Shown here piece after piece: positions 27,601 through 35,894 of a DNA stretch of 64,000 bases. Each line of letters starts with the position of its first letter. Position 1 is the first letter of the stretch. The stretch is taken from contig NZ_FOCZ01000017.1 in assembly GCF_900110245.1 (NCBI RefSeq), positions 1 to 64,000 on the forward strand. Direction: 5' to 3'. Made by a program: the position numbers and the translations under genes. The DNA comes from Niastella yeongjuensis (lineage in GTDB: Bacteria; Bacteroidota; Bacteroidia; Chitinophagales; Chitinophagaceae). The notes under the pieces were generated by a model, which worked only from the letters and a program-made list of their open reading frames with translations, was not told the DNA's origin and ran no database searches.

Positions 27601-27836
27601 AATTCGACTTTATTGAGCCTGATAAAAAGAAAGTATACCGCAAGGAAAAAGTAATTATAACTCAACCCGATATTACCACCGTTTCCCAGCAAATTGTGCA
27701 GGTATGGGAAAAGATCCAGAACCGGGAGTTTTATATTGGCTGTGGCAAAGAAGACTGCCATTGGTGCAACTTTGTTAAAACCAATAAGATGGCTATTGCC
27801 CTGCACGACCTCACTGCCGAGGAAGAAGAAGGGTAG
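24648..27836 (+). CDS. UvrD/Rep-type ATP-dependent helicase with C-terminal PD-(D/E)XK nuclease
   Basis: A 1062-residue superfamily 1A helicase fused to a RecB-like nuclease. Helicase motifs: Q motif LNPQQRLAVD, Walker A AGPGTGKTQ (about residues 39-47), motif II VDEFQDTSG, motif III GDDDQSIYRFQGA, motif V TAHGSKGLEFEYV and motif VI LFYVAITRAEQ. The nuclease domain begins near residue 800 (TALNNYLKCPLEFYF) with GSAIHH, KGKLDKLEF and VDYKTG. A Cys in LKCP and the later CGKEDCHWC cluster give four cysteines placed as in AddB-type iron-sulfur nucleases. It thus resembles a one-chain AddAB-like end-processing enzyme, present in addition to RecBCD. The start at 24,648 was chosen over 24,624 because the latter precedes the likely promoter box. 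Confidence 0.9.
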   Translation: MSVNRERLNQRFVEEYQKLNPQQRLAVDTIEGPVMVIAGPGTGKTQILASRIGKILLDTDSQPQNILCLTYTDAGVVAMRRRLSQFIGPDAYRVNIYTFHAFCNDIIQENLSLFEKTALDPISDLEKIDLYRNLIDAFPKNHPLKRYRGDVYYEIHNLQSLFSTMKREGWTPAFINERIDAWLADLPTRDEFVYKRAYKGFKAGDLKKDKFEEEKEKMEKLRAAVNEFERFQLLMRNRNRYDFDDMINWVIKAFEENPALLNRYQEQFLYILVDEFQDTSGTQNQLVKLLISYWETPNIFVVGDDDQSIYRFQGANVENMLQFANSYRDSLLTVVLTNNYRSAQPILDVSMTLINNNQERLVKQIEGLSKNLKSSHPRFFALEPTDAIPAIKEYETQRHEMVDITLQVQALLDQGIHPGKISIIYRENKYGEELSQYFNTLNIPVYSKRHLNLLTDPFAKKIILLIKYLAAEHDIPYGGDEMLFEILHFDWFNIPPVEIAKLSIEVADRAFSNNKTSLRRLLYDKGNTPPADLFSKGLHPGLQHATKALERLISSVPNVTLQVLVENIIRRTGLLNNIMQSPEKAWMMQVLTALFDFIKDETHRNPLLQLTDLVEIFDLMEKEGLSLPLVKVSGNDKGVNLLTAHGSKGLEFEYVFIAGCNASFWEKKRRPGGGYKIPENVFLSQANGPAINEAGKSDKDIEELRRLFYVAITRAEQHLFISYCRYKNDGKELEPSMFLAEIQEQHQLPVEKVFITDEALTEFQIVQFAESEAPEIGRIEEDFITALLDRFVMNVTALNNYLKCPLEFYFKNLLRIPSPKNEATEFGSAIHHALQRFFEKMRENKNVFPGKAEFVDDFNWYMHRHRENFTREQFERRLEYGHEVLNNYYDKYIFTWNKIVTVERNIRNVVVNGVQLKGKLDKLEFDGKQVNIVDYKTGDPDKARAKLQPPSEKDPNGGDYWRQAVFYKILVDNYESRDWQVISTEFDFIEPDKKKVYRKEKVIITQPDITTVSQQIVQVWEKIQNREFYIGCGKEDCHWCNFVKTNKMAIALHDLTAEEEEG

Positions 27837-27913
27837 GCGGCCCGCCCCATTTACCCCGATTTAACGGATTTTGAAGCAACAGTTGTCAAGAAAGGGCTTA
27901 AGTTTGCGGCCTT

Positions 27914-29353
27914 ATGAAGTATGCTTCTTTATTAAAAATAATTTCACCCTTCTTTTTGATCCTTGCGCTGCTTCCGAGTACCCTGGTGCAAACAGGTTGC
28001 GCCAATATTGCTCCGCCCATGGGTGGTCCCCGCGATTCCCTTCCACCCCGGCTGGTGAGTGTTAACCCCCACGATTCCGCCCGCAACTTTGCCGGCAAAA
28101 AGATCGTGATGGAATTCAACGAATTCGTTCAACTTGATAATATTCAGGAAAATCTGCTGGTATCGCCGGTGCCAAAAGTGAACCCGCTGATTGACGCTAA
28201 ACTGCGTACAATAACCGTAACGGTTAAAGATACCCTACAGCCCAATACCACTTACAGCCTCAATTTTGGCAACGCCATTAAAGATATCAATGAGGGTAAT
28301 ATATTAAAGAATTTCACTTACCTGTTCAGTACAGGAAGCACCCTTGACTCCTTATCGCTTACCGGTAAGGTCATCATTGCAGAAACTGGTAAAATCGATT
28401 CTACCCTCATTGTTATGCTGCACAGAAATGCAGATGATTCGGCGGTTATAAAAGAAAAACCGCGCTATGTAGCCCGCCTTGATAATCAGGGCAACTACAC
28501 TTTCAAGAACCTGCCTGCCGATTCATTTTCCTTATATGCCCTGAAAGATGATGGCGGCCAGCGCCGCTACCTCAACAACAGCCAGCTGTTTGCGTTTGCC
28601 GATACCCGGGTAATACCCAGCATAGCGCCTAAACCAATTACATTATACGCCTATACTGAAAAAGAAAAAGCAGACACCAGCAAGCCAAAGAGCAAACCAG
28701 CGCCAGCCAAACCCGCCGCAAACGGCAAAAAGACCGAGAAACCGACTCACCTGAAAGTTGAAACCAATTTAGCCGGCAGCGAATTAGACCTGCTAAGCCA
28801 GTTTGAATTACAGTTTGCCAACCCGCTCAAGACATTCGACAGCACTAAAGTGATACTGGCCAACGATAAAAATGAACCACTCACCAATTATCGCTTTACC
28901 AGGGATACCAGCAATAAAAAGGTGACCATTTCTTATGCCTGGACAGAAAACACACCTTATAAGCTTATACTGGATAAGGATTTTGCTACCGATACTACCG
29001 GCAATAACATAGGAAAGAACGATACCGTAGAGTTCCACACAAAGAAACAAAGCGATTATGGGCTGGTACGGTTACGCCTTATTAACCTCGATTTCAAAAA
29101 GAATCCCGTTTTACAATTTGTTTCGGGCGACCAGGTAAAATATTCCTATCCCATGACCGGCAAGGAGTTCAACGCCCGGTTGTTTCAACCCGGCGACTAT
29201 GACCTGCGCATCTTATACGATGACAATAAAAACGGCATTTGGGACGAAGGATCCTTCTTCGGGCATCACCGACAACCTGAAAAAGTGCTTCCCATTAGTC
29301 GCAAACTCACTGTAAAAGCCAACTGGGATAATATAGTGGACATCACTTTATAA
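27914..29353 (+). CDS. Lipoprotein with N-terminal bacterial Ig-like domain
   Basis: A 479-residue exported protein with a hydrophobic signal (about residues 8-25) ending in a lipobox-like QTGC, so probably lipid-anchored. Directly after the Cys comes the PPMGGPRDSLPPRLVSVNP segment, then an Ig-like domain of the SbsA type (about 40-140: VMEFNEFVQLDNIQ, NTTYSLNFGNAIKD, YLFSTG). The middle has a carboxypeptidase-regulatory-like stretch (about 145-215) and a Lys/Pro/Ala linker near 255-280. The C-terminal half repeats the Ig-like pattern. This architecture is common and usually single-copy in Bacteroidota; its function is unknown. It starts 77 nt after the helicase gene and ends 27 nt before recR, on the same strand. 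Confidence 0.85.
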   Translation: MKYASLLKIISPFFLILALLPSTLVQTGCANIAPPMGGPRDSLPPRLVSVNPHDSARNFAGKKIVMEFNEFVQLDNIQENLLVSPVPKVNPLIDAKLRTITVTVKDTLQPNTTYSLNFGNAIKDINEGNILKNFTYLFSTGSTLDSLSLTGKVIIAETGKIDSTLIVMLHRNADDSAVIKEKPRYVARLDNQGNYTFKNLPADSFSLYALKDDGGQRRYLNNSQLFAFADTRVIPSIAPKPITLYAYTEKEKADTSKPKSKPAPAKPAANGKKTEKPTHLKVETNLAGSELDLLSQFELQFANPLKTFDSTKVILANDKNEPLTNYRFTRDTSNKKVTISYAWTENTPYKLILDKDFATDTTGNNIGKNDTVEFHTKKQSDYGLVRLRLINLDFKKNPVLQFVSGDQVKYSYPMTGKEFNARLFQPGDYDLRILYDDNKNGIWDEGSFFGHHRQPEKVLPISRKLTVKANWDNIVDITL

Positions 29354-29380
29354 CCACAAACCGTTTGGTATCTTTGCTGT

Positions 29381-29998
29381 ATGGAATTCTCTTCTTCTTT
29401 GTTGGAAAGTGCGGTGAGCGAGTTTGCCAAATTACCCGGAATTGGTAAAAAAACAGCCCTGCGGCTGGTTTTGCATTTGCTAAAGCAGGATCCCGGTAAT
29501 GTGGAAGCATTTGGCGAGGCCATATTAAAAATGCGCCGTGAAATAAAGTTCTGTGAACGTTGTTACAACGTAGCAGACTCAACAACCTGCGCCATCTGCG
29601 CCAACCCGTTACGGAAGCAGGAGCTCATTTGCATAGTGGAGAATATCCGCGATGTTATTGCTATTGAAAGCACCCAGCAATTCAGTGGGGTATACCATGT
29701 GCTGGGTGGTATCATTTCACCCCTCGATGGCATTGGTCCCGACCAGCTTACCATTGAACCGTTGATACAACGCATCCCCAGGGAAAAGACTGAAGAGCTG
29801 ATCTTTGCTTTAAACCCTAATATACAGGGTGATACCACCATCTATTACATCCAGAAAAAGCTGCAGGGTACACCTGTCAGAATAACAACTATAGCCCGGG
29901 GCATTGCATTTGGCGGCGAGCTGGAATATGCCGACGAAATGACCCTTGCCCGCAGCATTACCAACCGCCTGCCGGTTGAAAAGTATGTTCAGCACTAG
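29381..29998 (+). CDS. recR: Recombination mediator RecR
   Basis: RecR works with RecF and RecO to load RecA onto single-stranded gaps. The 205-residue protein has the usual length and parts: helix-hairpin-helix with [12 protein letters not shown] (about residues 18-29), a four-Cys zinc finger [19 protein letters not shown] (about 58-76), a Toprim domain ([16 protein letters not shown], then [18 protein letters not shown]), and the Walker-like C-terminus. A TATCTTTG box at 29,369-29,376 lies 4 nt before the ATG, with TTTA 18 nt further upstream, so the transcript may be leaderless. The gene lies 27 nt after the Ig-like lipoprotein gene. Confidence 0.96.
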   Translation: MEFSSSLLESAVSEFAKLPGIGKKTALRLVLHLLKQDPGNVEAFGEAILKMRREIKFCERCYNVADSTTCAICANPLRKQELICIVENIRDVIAIESTQQFSGVYHVLGGIISPLDGIGPDQLTIEPLIQRIPREKTEELIFALNPNIQGDTTIYYIQKKLQGTPVRITTIARGIAFGGELEYADEMTLARSITNRLPVEKYVQH

Positions 29999-30051
29999 GC
30001 TACAGCCAGTTAGCACACGCTATACAGTAATACTTACCCAGTAACAACAAG

Positions 30052-30082
30052 TTTGCTATTAACATAACAAGCTGTAAATTTG
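30052..30082 (+). promoter_or_regulatory. Promoter of the metH operon
   Basis: TTTG (30,052-30,055), 19 nt, TAAATTTG (30,075-30,082) matches the Bacteroidota primary-sigma consensus exactly. The start point should be near 30,088. Confidence 0.75.
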
Positions 30083-30320
30083 CACCCGCATGGGCGGATT
30101 TGTTTATTGTTCGGCCTGTGCATCCTGAGCAAGTTGGGATCCACTGGTATCCTGATAAACATCGGGCGAATATTATAACTGAACTAATAAACGACAAGAA
30201 ACTCCCGCTAAAACAGTTTCCCAACGTTTACCAGTTCGGTTCATATTATGGAGTCGCACACTTCAGCGTCCGGTTCTGCTCATCAACATAAACCAGTTTG
30301 AAAATCAAAAGGAGGGCAGC
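30083..30320 (+). promoter_or_regulatory. Long leader of the split metH operon
   Basis: About 230 nt separate the inferred transcription start from metH. I see no SAM or cobalamin riboswitch consensus. A 63-codon frame with only a TTG start (30,100-30,291) runs through it without recognisable features. The metH start is preceded by GGAGGG (30,311-30,316), a strong Shine-Dalgarno and unusual for this phylum. Confidence 0.45.
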
Positions 30321-31385
30321 ATGAAAACAATACAACAAAGTCTGCAGGAACGCATCCTGATCATTGATGGAGCCATGGGCACCATGATCCAACGGCATAA
30401 ACTCGAAGAAGCCGATTATCGTGGTGAACGTTTTAAAGACTGGCCCAGCGACCTTAAAGGTAATAACGACCTTTTGGTGCTTACTCAACCCAACATTATC
30501 AAAGGCATTCATAAACTATACCTCGAGGCAGGCGCAGATATCATTGAAACCAATACGTTCAATGCACAGGTGATATCGCTGGCCGATTACCATATGGAAT
30601 CGCTGGCCTATGAGTTGAACTTTGAAGCCGCCAAAATTGCTAAAGAAGCGGTAACTGAATTTTTCTCCTCCTCCCCCACCGGGGGAGGCCGGGAGGGGGC
30701 CGGTGGTCGCGACCGGGCTTATGTAGCCGGCGCTATCGGTCCGCTTAATAAAACGCTTTCTTTATCACCTGATGTAAATAACCCCGGATACCGGGCGCTT
30801 ACGTTCGATGAAGCAGTGAATGCTTATTACGAACAGGTAAAAGGACTGGTAGATGGCGGTGTTGACCTGTTACTGATCGAAACCATTTTCGATACGCTCA
30901 ATGCCAAAGCGGCTATTTATGCAATAAAGAAATATTTTAATGACGTTTCCTCCACCGGGGGAGGCCGGGAGGGGGCGGAAGTGCCCATCATGATCAGTGG
31001 TACCATCACCGATGCATCGGGCCGTACCCTGAGCGGACAAACACTGGAAGCTTTCTATACCTCGGTAATGCACGCCAAACCGCTTTCCATTGGGTTGAAC
31101 TGTGCGTTGGGCGCCTCAGAAATGCGGCCACACATTGAGGAGTTAAGCCAGTTAGCCTCCTGCTTTACCTCAGCCTATCCCAATGCGGGTTTGCCCAATG
31201 CAATGGGTGAGTATGATGAACAACCCGAACAAACTGCCCACTTCCTGGAAGACTGGGCCCGTGAAGGCTTTGTAAATATCGTAGGCGGCTGTTGCGGAAC
31301 CACACCGGATCACATTAAGCATATTGCCGATCACGTGCGCAAAATAAAACCAAGGCCTTTACCGGTAGTGGAAACGGCGTTATAG
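30321..31385 (+). CDS. metH: Methionine synthase, homocysteine-binding part (split MetH, N-terminal module)
   Basis: This module binds homocysteine through zinc and receives the methyl group from methylcobalamin. The 354-residue protein corresponds to the first about 350 residues of full-length Met[20 protein letters not shown] (about 13-31), then the zinc ligands in GLNCALG (about 258) and [10 protein letters not shown] (about 323). Two stretches, [16 protein letters not shown] (near 116) and [13 protein letters not shown] (near 212), are encoded by a repeated GC-rich element and are probably surface-loop insertions. The gene has a consensus promoter and a long leader. The second part follows after 44 nt on the same strand, so the two proteins should act as one enzyme. 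Confidence 0.93.
   Translation: MKTIQQSLQERILIIDGAMGTMIQRHKLEEADYRGERFKDWPSDLKGNNDLLVLTQPNIIKGIHKLYLEAGADIIETNTFNAQVISLADYHMESLAYELNFEAAKIAKEAVTEFFSSSPTGGGREGAGGRDRAYVAGAIGPLNKTLSLSPDVNNPGYRALTFDEAVNAYYEQVKGLVDGGVDLLLIETIFDTLNAKAAIYAIKKYFNDVSSTGGGREGAEVPIMISGTITDASGRTLSGQTLEAFYTSVMHAKPLSIGLNCALGASEMRPHIEELSQLASCFTSAYPNAGLPNAMGEYDEQPEQTAHFLEDWAREGFVNIVGGCCGTTPDHIKHIADHVRKIKPRPLPVVETAL
30676..30700. repeat. GC-rich 25-nt repeat, copy 1, inside metH
   Basis: The 25 nt beginning CCACCGGGGGAGGCC are identical to 30,952-30,976. Upstream bases extend a stem (CTCCCCC with GGGGGAG). It is read in frame as TGGGREGA. Confidence 0.85.
30952..30976. repeat. GC-rich 25-nt repeat, copy 2, inside metH
   Basis: Identical to 30,676-30,700 and read in the same frame and orientation. 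Flanking codons differ, which suggests separate insertions of one dispersed element. Confidence 0.85.
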
Positions 31386-31429
31386 ATCAACAATTTTTTG
31401 ACATCACAATTTCTAAGGTAATACAGCAT

Positions 31430-34141
31430 ATGGCAGCCAACTTATCGATAAAACCATACTTGCGGCTTTCGGGGTTAGAACCCCTGGTTATTCGTCCTGA
31501 AACAAACTTTGTAAACGTAGGGGAACGTACCAACGTAACCGGTTCAAAAAAGTTTGCCCGTCTTATCAGGGAAAACAAGTATGAAGAAGCGCTTAGCGTA
31601 GCCCGCCAGCAGGTAGAAAGCGGCGCCCAGGTATTGGACGTAAACATGGACGATGCCCTGCTGGATGGGGTAAAAGCCATGACCACCTTCCTGAACCTGT
31701 TGCAAAGTGAACCGGATATAGCCAAGATCCCCGTTATGATCGACAGCTCAAAGTTCGAGATCATAGAGGCAGGTTTAAAGTGCGTGCAGGGTAAATGTAT
31801 CGTGAACTCTATTTCCATGAAAGAGGGGGTAGAAAAGTTCGTACGCGAAGCAAATATCTGTAAGCTGTATGGCGCCTCTGTTGTTGTAATGGCATTTGAT
31901 GAAAACGGCCAGGCCGATACCTTGCAACGCCGGGTCGATATCTGCGAAAAAGCTTACAAGATCTTAACGGAAGAAGTAGGCTACGATCCCCAGGATATCA
32001 TCTTCGACCCCAACATATTTGCAGTAGCCACCGGTATTGAAGAACACAACAACTATGCGGTTGATTTTATTGAAGCCACCCGCATCATTAAACAAAAAAT
32101 GCCCCTGGCCAAAATAAGTGGCGGGGTTAGTAATATCTCTTTCTCGTTCCGGGGCAATGAACCGGTACGCGAAGCCATGCACGCCGTTTTCCTGTACCAT
32201 ACCATTAAAGCGGGTATGGATATGGGCATTGTGAACGCCGGCCAGCTGATCGTGTACGATGAAATTGAGCCGCAGTTACGTGAGCTGTGCGAAGATGTAA
32301 TTCAGAACCGCCGCGAAGATGCTACCGATCGCCTGATCGCCTTTGCAGAAACGGTAAAAGCAAAAGACAAGAGCGAAGTAAAGAACGAAGCATGGCGCAG
32401 CAACTCGGTAGAAGAACGGCTGAAACATGCGCTCATAAACGGCATTACAGACTATATAGACCAGGATACGGAAGAAGCCAGGCAGAAATACCCTAAACCA
32501 CTCGATGTTATTGAAGGGCCTCTAATGAACGGGATGAACGTGGTAGGCGACCTCTTCGGCAGTGGTAAAATGTTCCTGCCCCAGGTGGTTAAGAGTGCCC
32601 GTGTAATGAAAAAGTCGGTGGCCATTCTTACCCCATTTATTGAAGAAGAAAAAGAAAGACTGCGTGCTGCAGGCGGGGAAAGCCAGTCATCAGGCGCGGC
32701 CAAAATCTTATTGGCTACTGTAAAAGGTGATGTGCACGATATCGGAAAGAACATTGTAGGCGTTGTACTGGGTTGTAACGGCTACGATATCATTGATATG
32801 GGTGTTATGGTGCCTGCCGATAAAATCCTCGAAACAGCACAAAAGGAAAAAGTAGATATCATCGGGTTAAGCGGTCTTATTACGCCCTCGCTCGATGAAA
32901 TGGTGCATGTGGCCCATGAAATGAAACGGCGCAACATGAACCAGCCATTGCTGATTGGCGGCGCAACTACTTCCCGGATGCATACGGCCGTTAAAATAGC
33001 TCCCCAATACGAAAACGGGGTAGTGCATGTGCTGGATGCCTCCAGAAGCGTTACGGTGGCCGGTTCGTTGTTAAGCAAAGAACAAAAACCCGACTACCTG
33101 GCCAATGTTGGCAAGGAATATCAAAAGCTGCGGGAGGATTTTGGCAACAAAAAAACCGCCAAGCAATACCTGAAATTCGAAGAAGCACAGGAAAATAAAG
33201 TAACCATTGACTGGAACAGTTTTACCCCAATCGTTCCACAGTTCACCGGCACCCGCATACTGGACAATTACGACCTGAATGAACTGGTAAACTATATTGA
33301 CTGGGGCCCGTTCTTTATTGCCTGGGAATTACATGGTAAGTTCCCGGCTATTCTGCAGGACGAAAAAGTAGGAAAGGAAGCCACCAAACTGTTTGAGGAT
33401 GCCAACGCTTTGCTGAAAACCATCATTAAAGAAAAATGGTTAACAGCCCGGGGTGTTATCGGCTTCTGGCACGCCGCCGGTGATGGAAAAGATTCCACCT
33501 TTATTTATGATGACAATGGAAAAGAAGTAACCCGCCTGGAGCATCTGCGTCAACAGAATAAAAAAGCCGCCGGCCAGCCTAACTTTTCGTTAGCTGATTT
33601 TATCAAGCCGGGCGAAGGCAGGGCTACCGATTATATGGGCGCCTTCTCGGTAACTATACAGGGTATAGAGCCACACATTAAAAAGTTTGTAGAAAATCAC
33701 GACGATTACAACAAAATTATGTTACAGGTGTTAGCAGATAGGCTTGCAGAAGCCTTTGCTGAACTGTTACATGAAAAAGTGCGGAAGGATCTGTGGGGAT
33801 ATGCAAAAGAGGAGCACTTCAGCAACGAAGAATTGATAAAAGAATCATATTCAGGCATCAGGCCAGCGCCAGGTTATCCTGCCTGTCCCGATCACACTGA
33901 AAAATACAAGCTATTCAATTTACTGGGTGGCGAACAGGCTACGCACATAACCTTGACCGAGTCACTGGCTATGTACCCTGCCTCTTCCATTTGCGGTTGG
34001 TATTTCGCCCATCCACAAAGCCAGTATTTTGGTTTAGGAAAGATCCAGAAAGACCAGGTTGAGGATTATGCAAGCCGTAAGAGTATGTCTGTAGAAGATG
34101 TAGAACGCTGGCTGCGCCCGGTTCTGGAATATGACGTGTAA
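31430..34141 (+). CDS. metH: Methionine synthase, folate, cobalamin and reactivation part (split MetH, C-terminal module)
   Basis: A 903-residue protein with the remaining MetH domains: pterin-binding (about 1-290; [30 protein letters not shown]), the cobalamin-binding cap and domain (about 330-560) with the cobalt-ligand motif DVHDIG in [20 protein letters not shown], and the AdoMet-dependent reactivation domain (about 570-903; [15 protein letters not shown] near the end). It catalyses methyl transfer from methyltetrahydrofolate to the cobalamin that serves the upstream homocysteine module. All domain motifs are intact, and the 44-nt gap after the first part has a separate start, so the split is a gene arrangement rather than a frameshift. 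Confidence 0.95.
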   Translation: MAANLSIKPYLRLSGLEPLVIRPETNFVNVGERTNVTGSKKFARLIRENKYEEALSVARQQVESGAQVLDVNMDDALLDGVKAMTTFLNLLQSEPDIAKIPVMIDSSKFEIIEAGLKCVQGKCIVNSISMKEGVEKFVREANICKLYGASVVVMAFDENGQADTLQRRVDICEKAYKILTEEVGYDPQDIIFDPNIFAVATGIEEHNNYAVDFIEATRIIKQKMPLAKISGGVSNISFSFRGNEPVREAMHAVFLYHTIKAGMDMGIVNAGQLIVYDEIEPQLRELCEDVIQNRREDATDRLIAFAETVKAKDKSEVKNEAWRSNSVEERLKHALINGITDYIDQDTEEARQKYPKPLDVIEGPLMNGMNVVGDLFGSGKMFLPQVVKSARVMKKSVAILTPFIEEEKERLRAAGGESQSSGAAKILLATVKGDVHDIGKNIVGVVLGCNGYDIIDMGVMVPADKILETAQKEKVDIIGLSGLITPSLDEMVHVAHEMKRRNMNQPLLIGGATTSRMHTAVKIAPQYENGVVHVLDASRSVTVAGSLLSKEQKPDYLANVGKEYQKLREDFGNKKTAKQYLKFEEAQENKVTIDWNSFTPIVPQFTGTRILDNYDLNELVNYIDWGPFFIAWELHGKFPAILQDEKVGKEATKLFEDANALLKTIIKEKWLTARGVIGFWHAAGDGKDSTFIYDDNGKEVTRLEHLRQQNKKAAGQPNFSLADFIKPGEGRATDYMGAFSVTIQGIEPHIKKFVENHDDYNKIMLQVLADRLAEAFAELLHEKVRKDLWGYAKEEHFSNEELIKESYSGIRPAPGYPACPDHTEKYKLFNLLGGEQATHITLTESLAMYPASSICGWYFAHPQSQYFGLGKIQKDQVEDYASRKSMSVEDVERWLRPVLEYDV

Positions 34142-34229
34142 TATTTTGTAGTTCTTAATTCACAATATTAAAACAAGCATATTCGTTTGGGCAACGTTCC
34201 CTTGAAAATGTCTTTTTAACAGTAGTACC

Positions 34230-35030
34230 ATGAGTAATTCCCGTAGAAATGCTATTATAGCGATAGCATTTTTGGTTGTTCCCTTTTTTGTAGCAGCGCA
34301 ATCAAAGTATCCTTCCCACAAAGGAGAATTCTATTTCTCCTGGGGGTATAATAAGGAATGGTATACCCAAAGCAACCTGCACATAGTTCAGCCTGAATTG
34401 AATAGCGACTACACCTTCAAAGGTATTCGTGCACATGATCACCCGGGATGGGATGAGGGCCTCTTTAACAGGGCGCTGACCATTCCCCAGTACAACTATC
34501 GCATTGGTTATTTCTTCAAAGACGACCTGGGTATTGAGATCAACTTCGACCACACCAAGTATATCATAGATCATCAGGATGCACATCGTACAGGAAAAAA
34601 AGATGGCAAACCCCTCGATGAAACAATAAAATGGAATGAAGAAAATGGTTTCTATTACTTCCTGAACAATGGCGCCAACTTTTTACTGTTCAATATCGTA
34701 AAGCGCTGGCACCTGTATGAGCAATCGAACCAAAAGGTAAGGATAGATATGTTGGGCAAAGCCGGTGTTGGTCCGGTGGTTCCACACGTTGATAACCAAC
34801 TGGACGGATTTTCAAACAATCCTGATTTTCAGATCGGCGGTTGGAATCTGGGAGTAGAACAGGCCATCAGAGCAACCTTCTACAAATATGTTTACCTTGA
34901 ATTTGCACATAAAATAGATTATGCGCGCTACGGACACCTGAATATTTACAAAGGTGAAGCGCATCAGGCATTCGGTACGTATGAGCTTATTTTAAACCTG
35001 GGTGTTAATATTCCGGGAAAGAAAAAATAA
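34230..35030 (+). CDS. Exported hypothetical protein, probable outer-membrane beta-barrel
   Basis: A 266-residue protein with a signal peptide (RRNAIIAIAFLVVPFFVAAQ). The mature part is rich in aromatic residues and alternating hydrophobic strands (GEFYFSWGYNKEWYT, YNYRIGYFFKDDLGIEINFD, NFLLFNIVKRWHLY, YKYVYLEFAHKIDYARYG) and ends in a strand-like ELILNLGVNI, all typical of small outer-membrane barrels. No catalytic motif is recognised. It lies 88 nt after metH on the same strand and ends at a bidirectional terminator, so it may share the metH transcript, but a functional link is not supported. Confidence 0.75.
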   Translation: MSNSRRNAIIAIAFLVVPFFVAAQSKYPSHKGEFYFSWGYNKEWYTQSNLHIVQPELNSDYTFKGIRAHDHPGWDEGLFNRALTIPQYNYRIGYFFKDDLGIEINFDHTKYIIDHQDAHRTGKKDGKPLDETIKWNEENGFYYFLNNGANFLLFNIVKRWHLYEQSNQKVRIDMLGKAGVGPVVPHVDNQLDGFSNNPDFQIGGWNLGVEQAIRATFYKYVYLEFAHKIDYARYGHLNIYKGEAHQAFGTYELILNLGVNIPGKKK

Positions 35031-35047
35031 TTAACAGTAGTTAACAC

Positions 35048-35090
35048 AAAAGGGGCAAAGCGGTAATACCCGCTTTGCCCCTTTTGCTTT
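35048..35090. terminator. Bidirectional Rho-independent terminator
   Basis: A long GC-rich stem (AAAGGGGCAAAGCGG with CCGCTTTGCCCCTTT, short loop) flanked by A and T runs lies between convergent genes. Confidence 0.88.
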
Positions 35091-35104
35091 ATTACAGTTT
35101 TACT

Positions 35105-35854
35105 TTATCGCTTTTCAAACAACCACCAGAAACGTTTGCGTTGTTTTACTTTATAATTCTGGCTTATGTAGGTACGAATGTGTTCCATAGCCTCATCGAT
35201 GTTGTCGGTTAACAACACCAGTTTCATATCTTCCCGGCTAATGGTGCCCTGTTGGGCCATAAACTCAGCATAATTCCAGAGGTTGCTGTAATAATCCTTC
35301 CCAAACAACACAATGGGAAATTGACTGATGGTTTTTGTTTGTACCAGCGTTAAGGTCTCAAAAAATTCATCCATGGTGCCAAAACCGCCCGGCATAATGA
35401 TGAATGCATACGAGTATTTAACCATCAACACTTTGCGAACAAAGAAATGTTCGAATGTGATGGATTTGTTCATGTACTTGTTGGCCTGTTGTTCAAAGGG
35501 TAACTGAATGTTGCAGCCTACCGAAGGGCCGCCGTTTTCAAAAGCGCCGCGATTGGCAGCCTCCATAACACCGGGACCACCACCCGTCATGGTAGTAAAA
35601 CCAATTTCGGCAATGCGTTTCCCAAACTCCCGGGAAGCCTCATAGTAAGGATGATCTTCTTTAAACCGGGCCGACCCAAATACGGTAATACAGGGGCCAA
35701 CAAAGTGTAGTGTACGAAATCCCTTAATGAATTGCCTGAATACCCTCCAGGCAAAACCCAGTTCATAACGACGGCTTTTAGGCCCTTCCAAATAAACCTG
35801 TTCTTTCGGTGGTATTATCGGCTCAATCTTTTTCTTGGCTGAAGCTGCTTCCAT
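35105..35854 (-). CDS. LOG-family protein (TIGR00730, lysine-decarboxylase-like Rossmann fold)
   Basis: A 249-residue member of the LOG family. Plant and some bacterial members release active cytokinins from nucleoside monophosphates; others cleave AMP-like nucleotides. The two family motifs are present: TGGGPGVMEAANRGA and PGGFGTMDEFFETL. The ATG at 35,854 was chosen over a frame start at 35,902 because the latter would overlap the divergent exonuclease gene and add a hydrophobic stretch foreign to the family. It is divergent from exonuclease III with 40 nt between. The physiological substrate in this organism is unknown. Confidence 0.9.
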   Translation of the reverse strand: MEAASAKKKIEPIIPPKEQVYLEGPKSRRYELGFAWRVFRQFIKGFRTLHFVGPCITVFGSARFKEDHPYYEASREFGKRIAEIGFTTMTGGGPGVMEAANRGAFENGGPSVGCNIQLPFEQQANKYMNKSITFEHFFVRKVLMVKYSYAFIIMPGGFGTMDEFFETLTLVQTKTISQFPIVLFGKDYYSNLWNYAEFMAQQGTISREDMKLVLLTDNIDEAMEHIRTYISQNYKVKQRKRFWWLFEKR

Positions 35855-35894
35855 ATCAATAGTGTAAATTGCCAGCCAAATTAAACAAAAAAAC

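Noticed and set aside
27051-27806. 251-codon antisense frame inside the helicase gene
   Set aside because: The helicase-nuclease reading has intact motifs over the same bases; the opposite frame is a codon-bias shadow.
30100-30291. 63-codon plus-strand frame in the metH leader
   Set aside because: It has only a TTG start, no recognisable domain and no clear ribosome-binding site, and it overlaps the inferred leader. It is kept as part of the leader description.
30083-30320. SAM or cobalamin riboswitch before metH
   Set aside because: I looked for the conserved cores of SAM-I, SAH and cobalamin riboswitches and saw none.
31383-31432. Frameshift between the two metH parts
   Set aside because: A stop, a 44-nt gap and a separate start before a complete pterin-binding domain indicate a true split gene.
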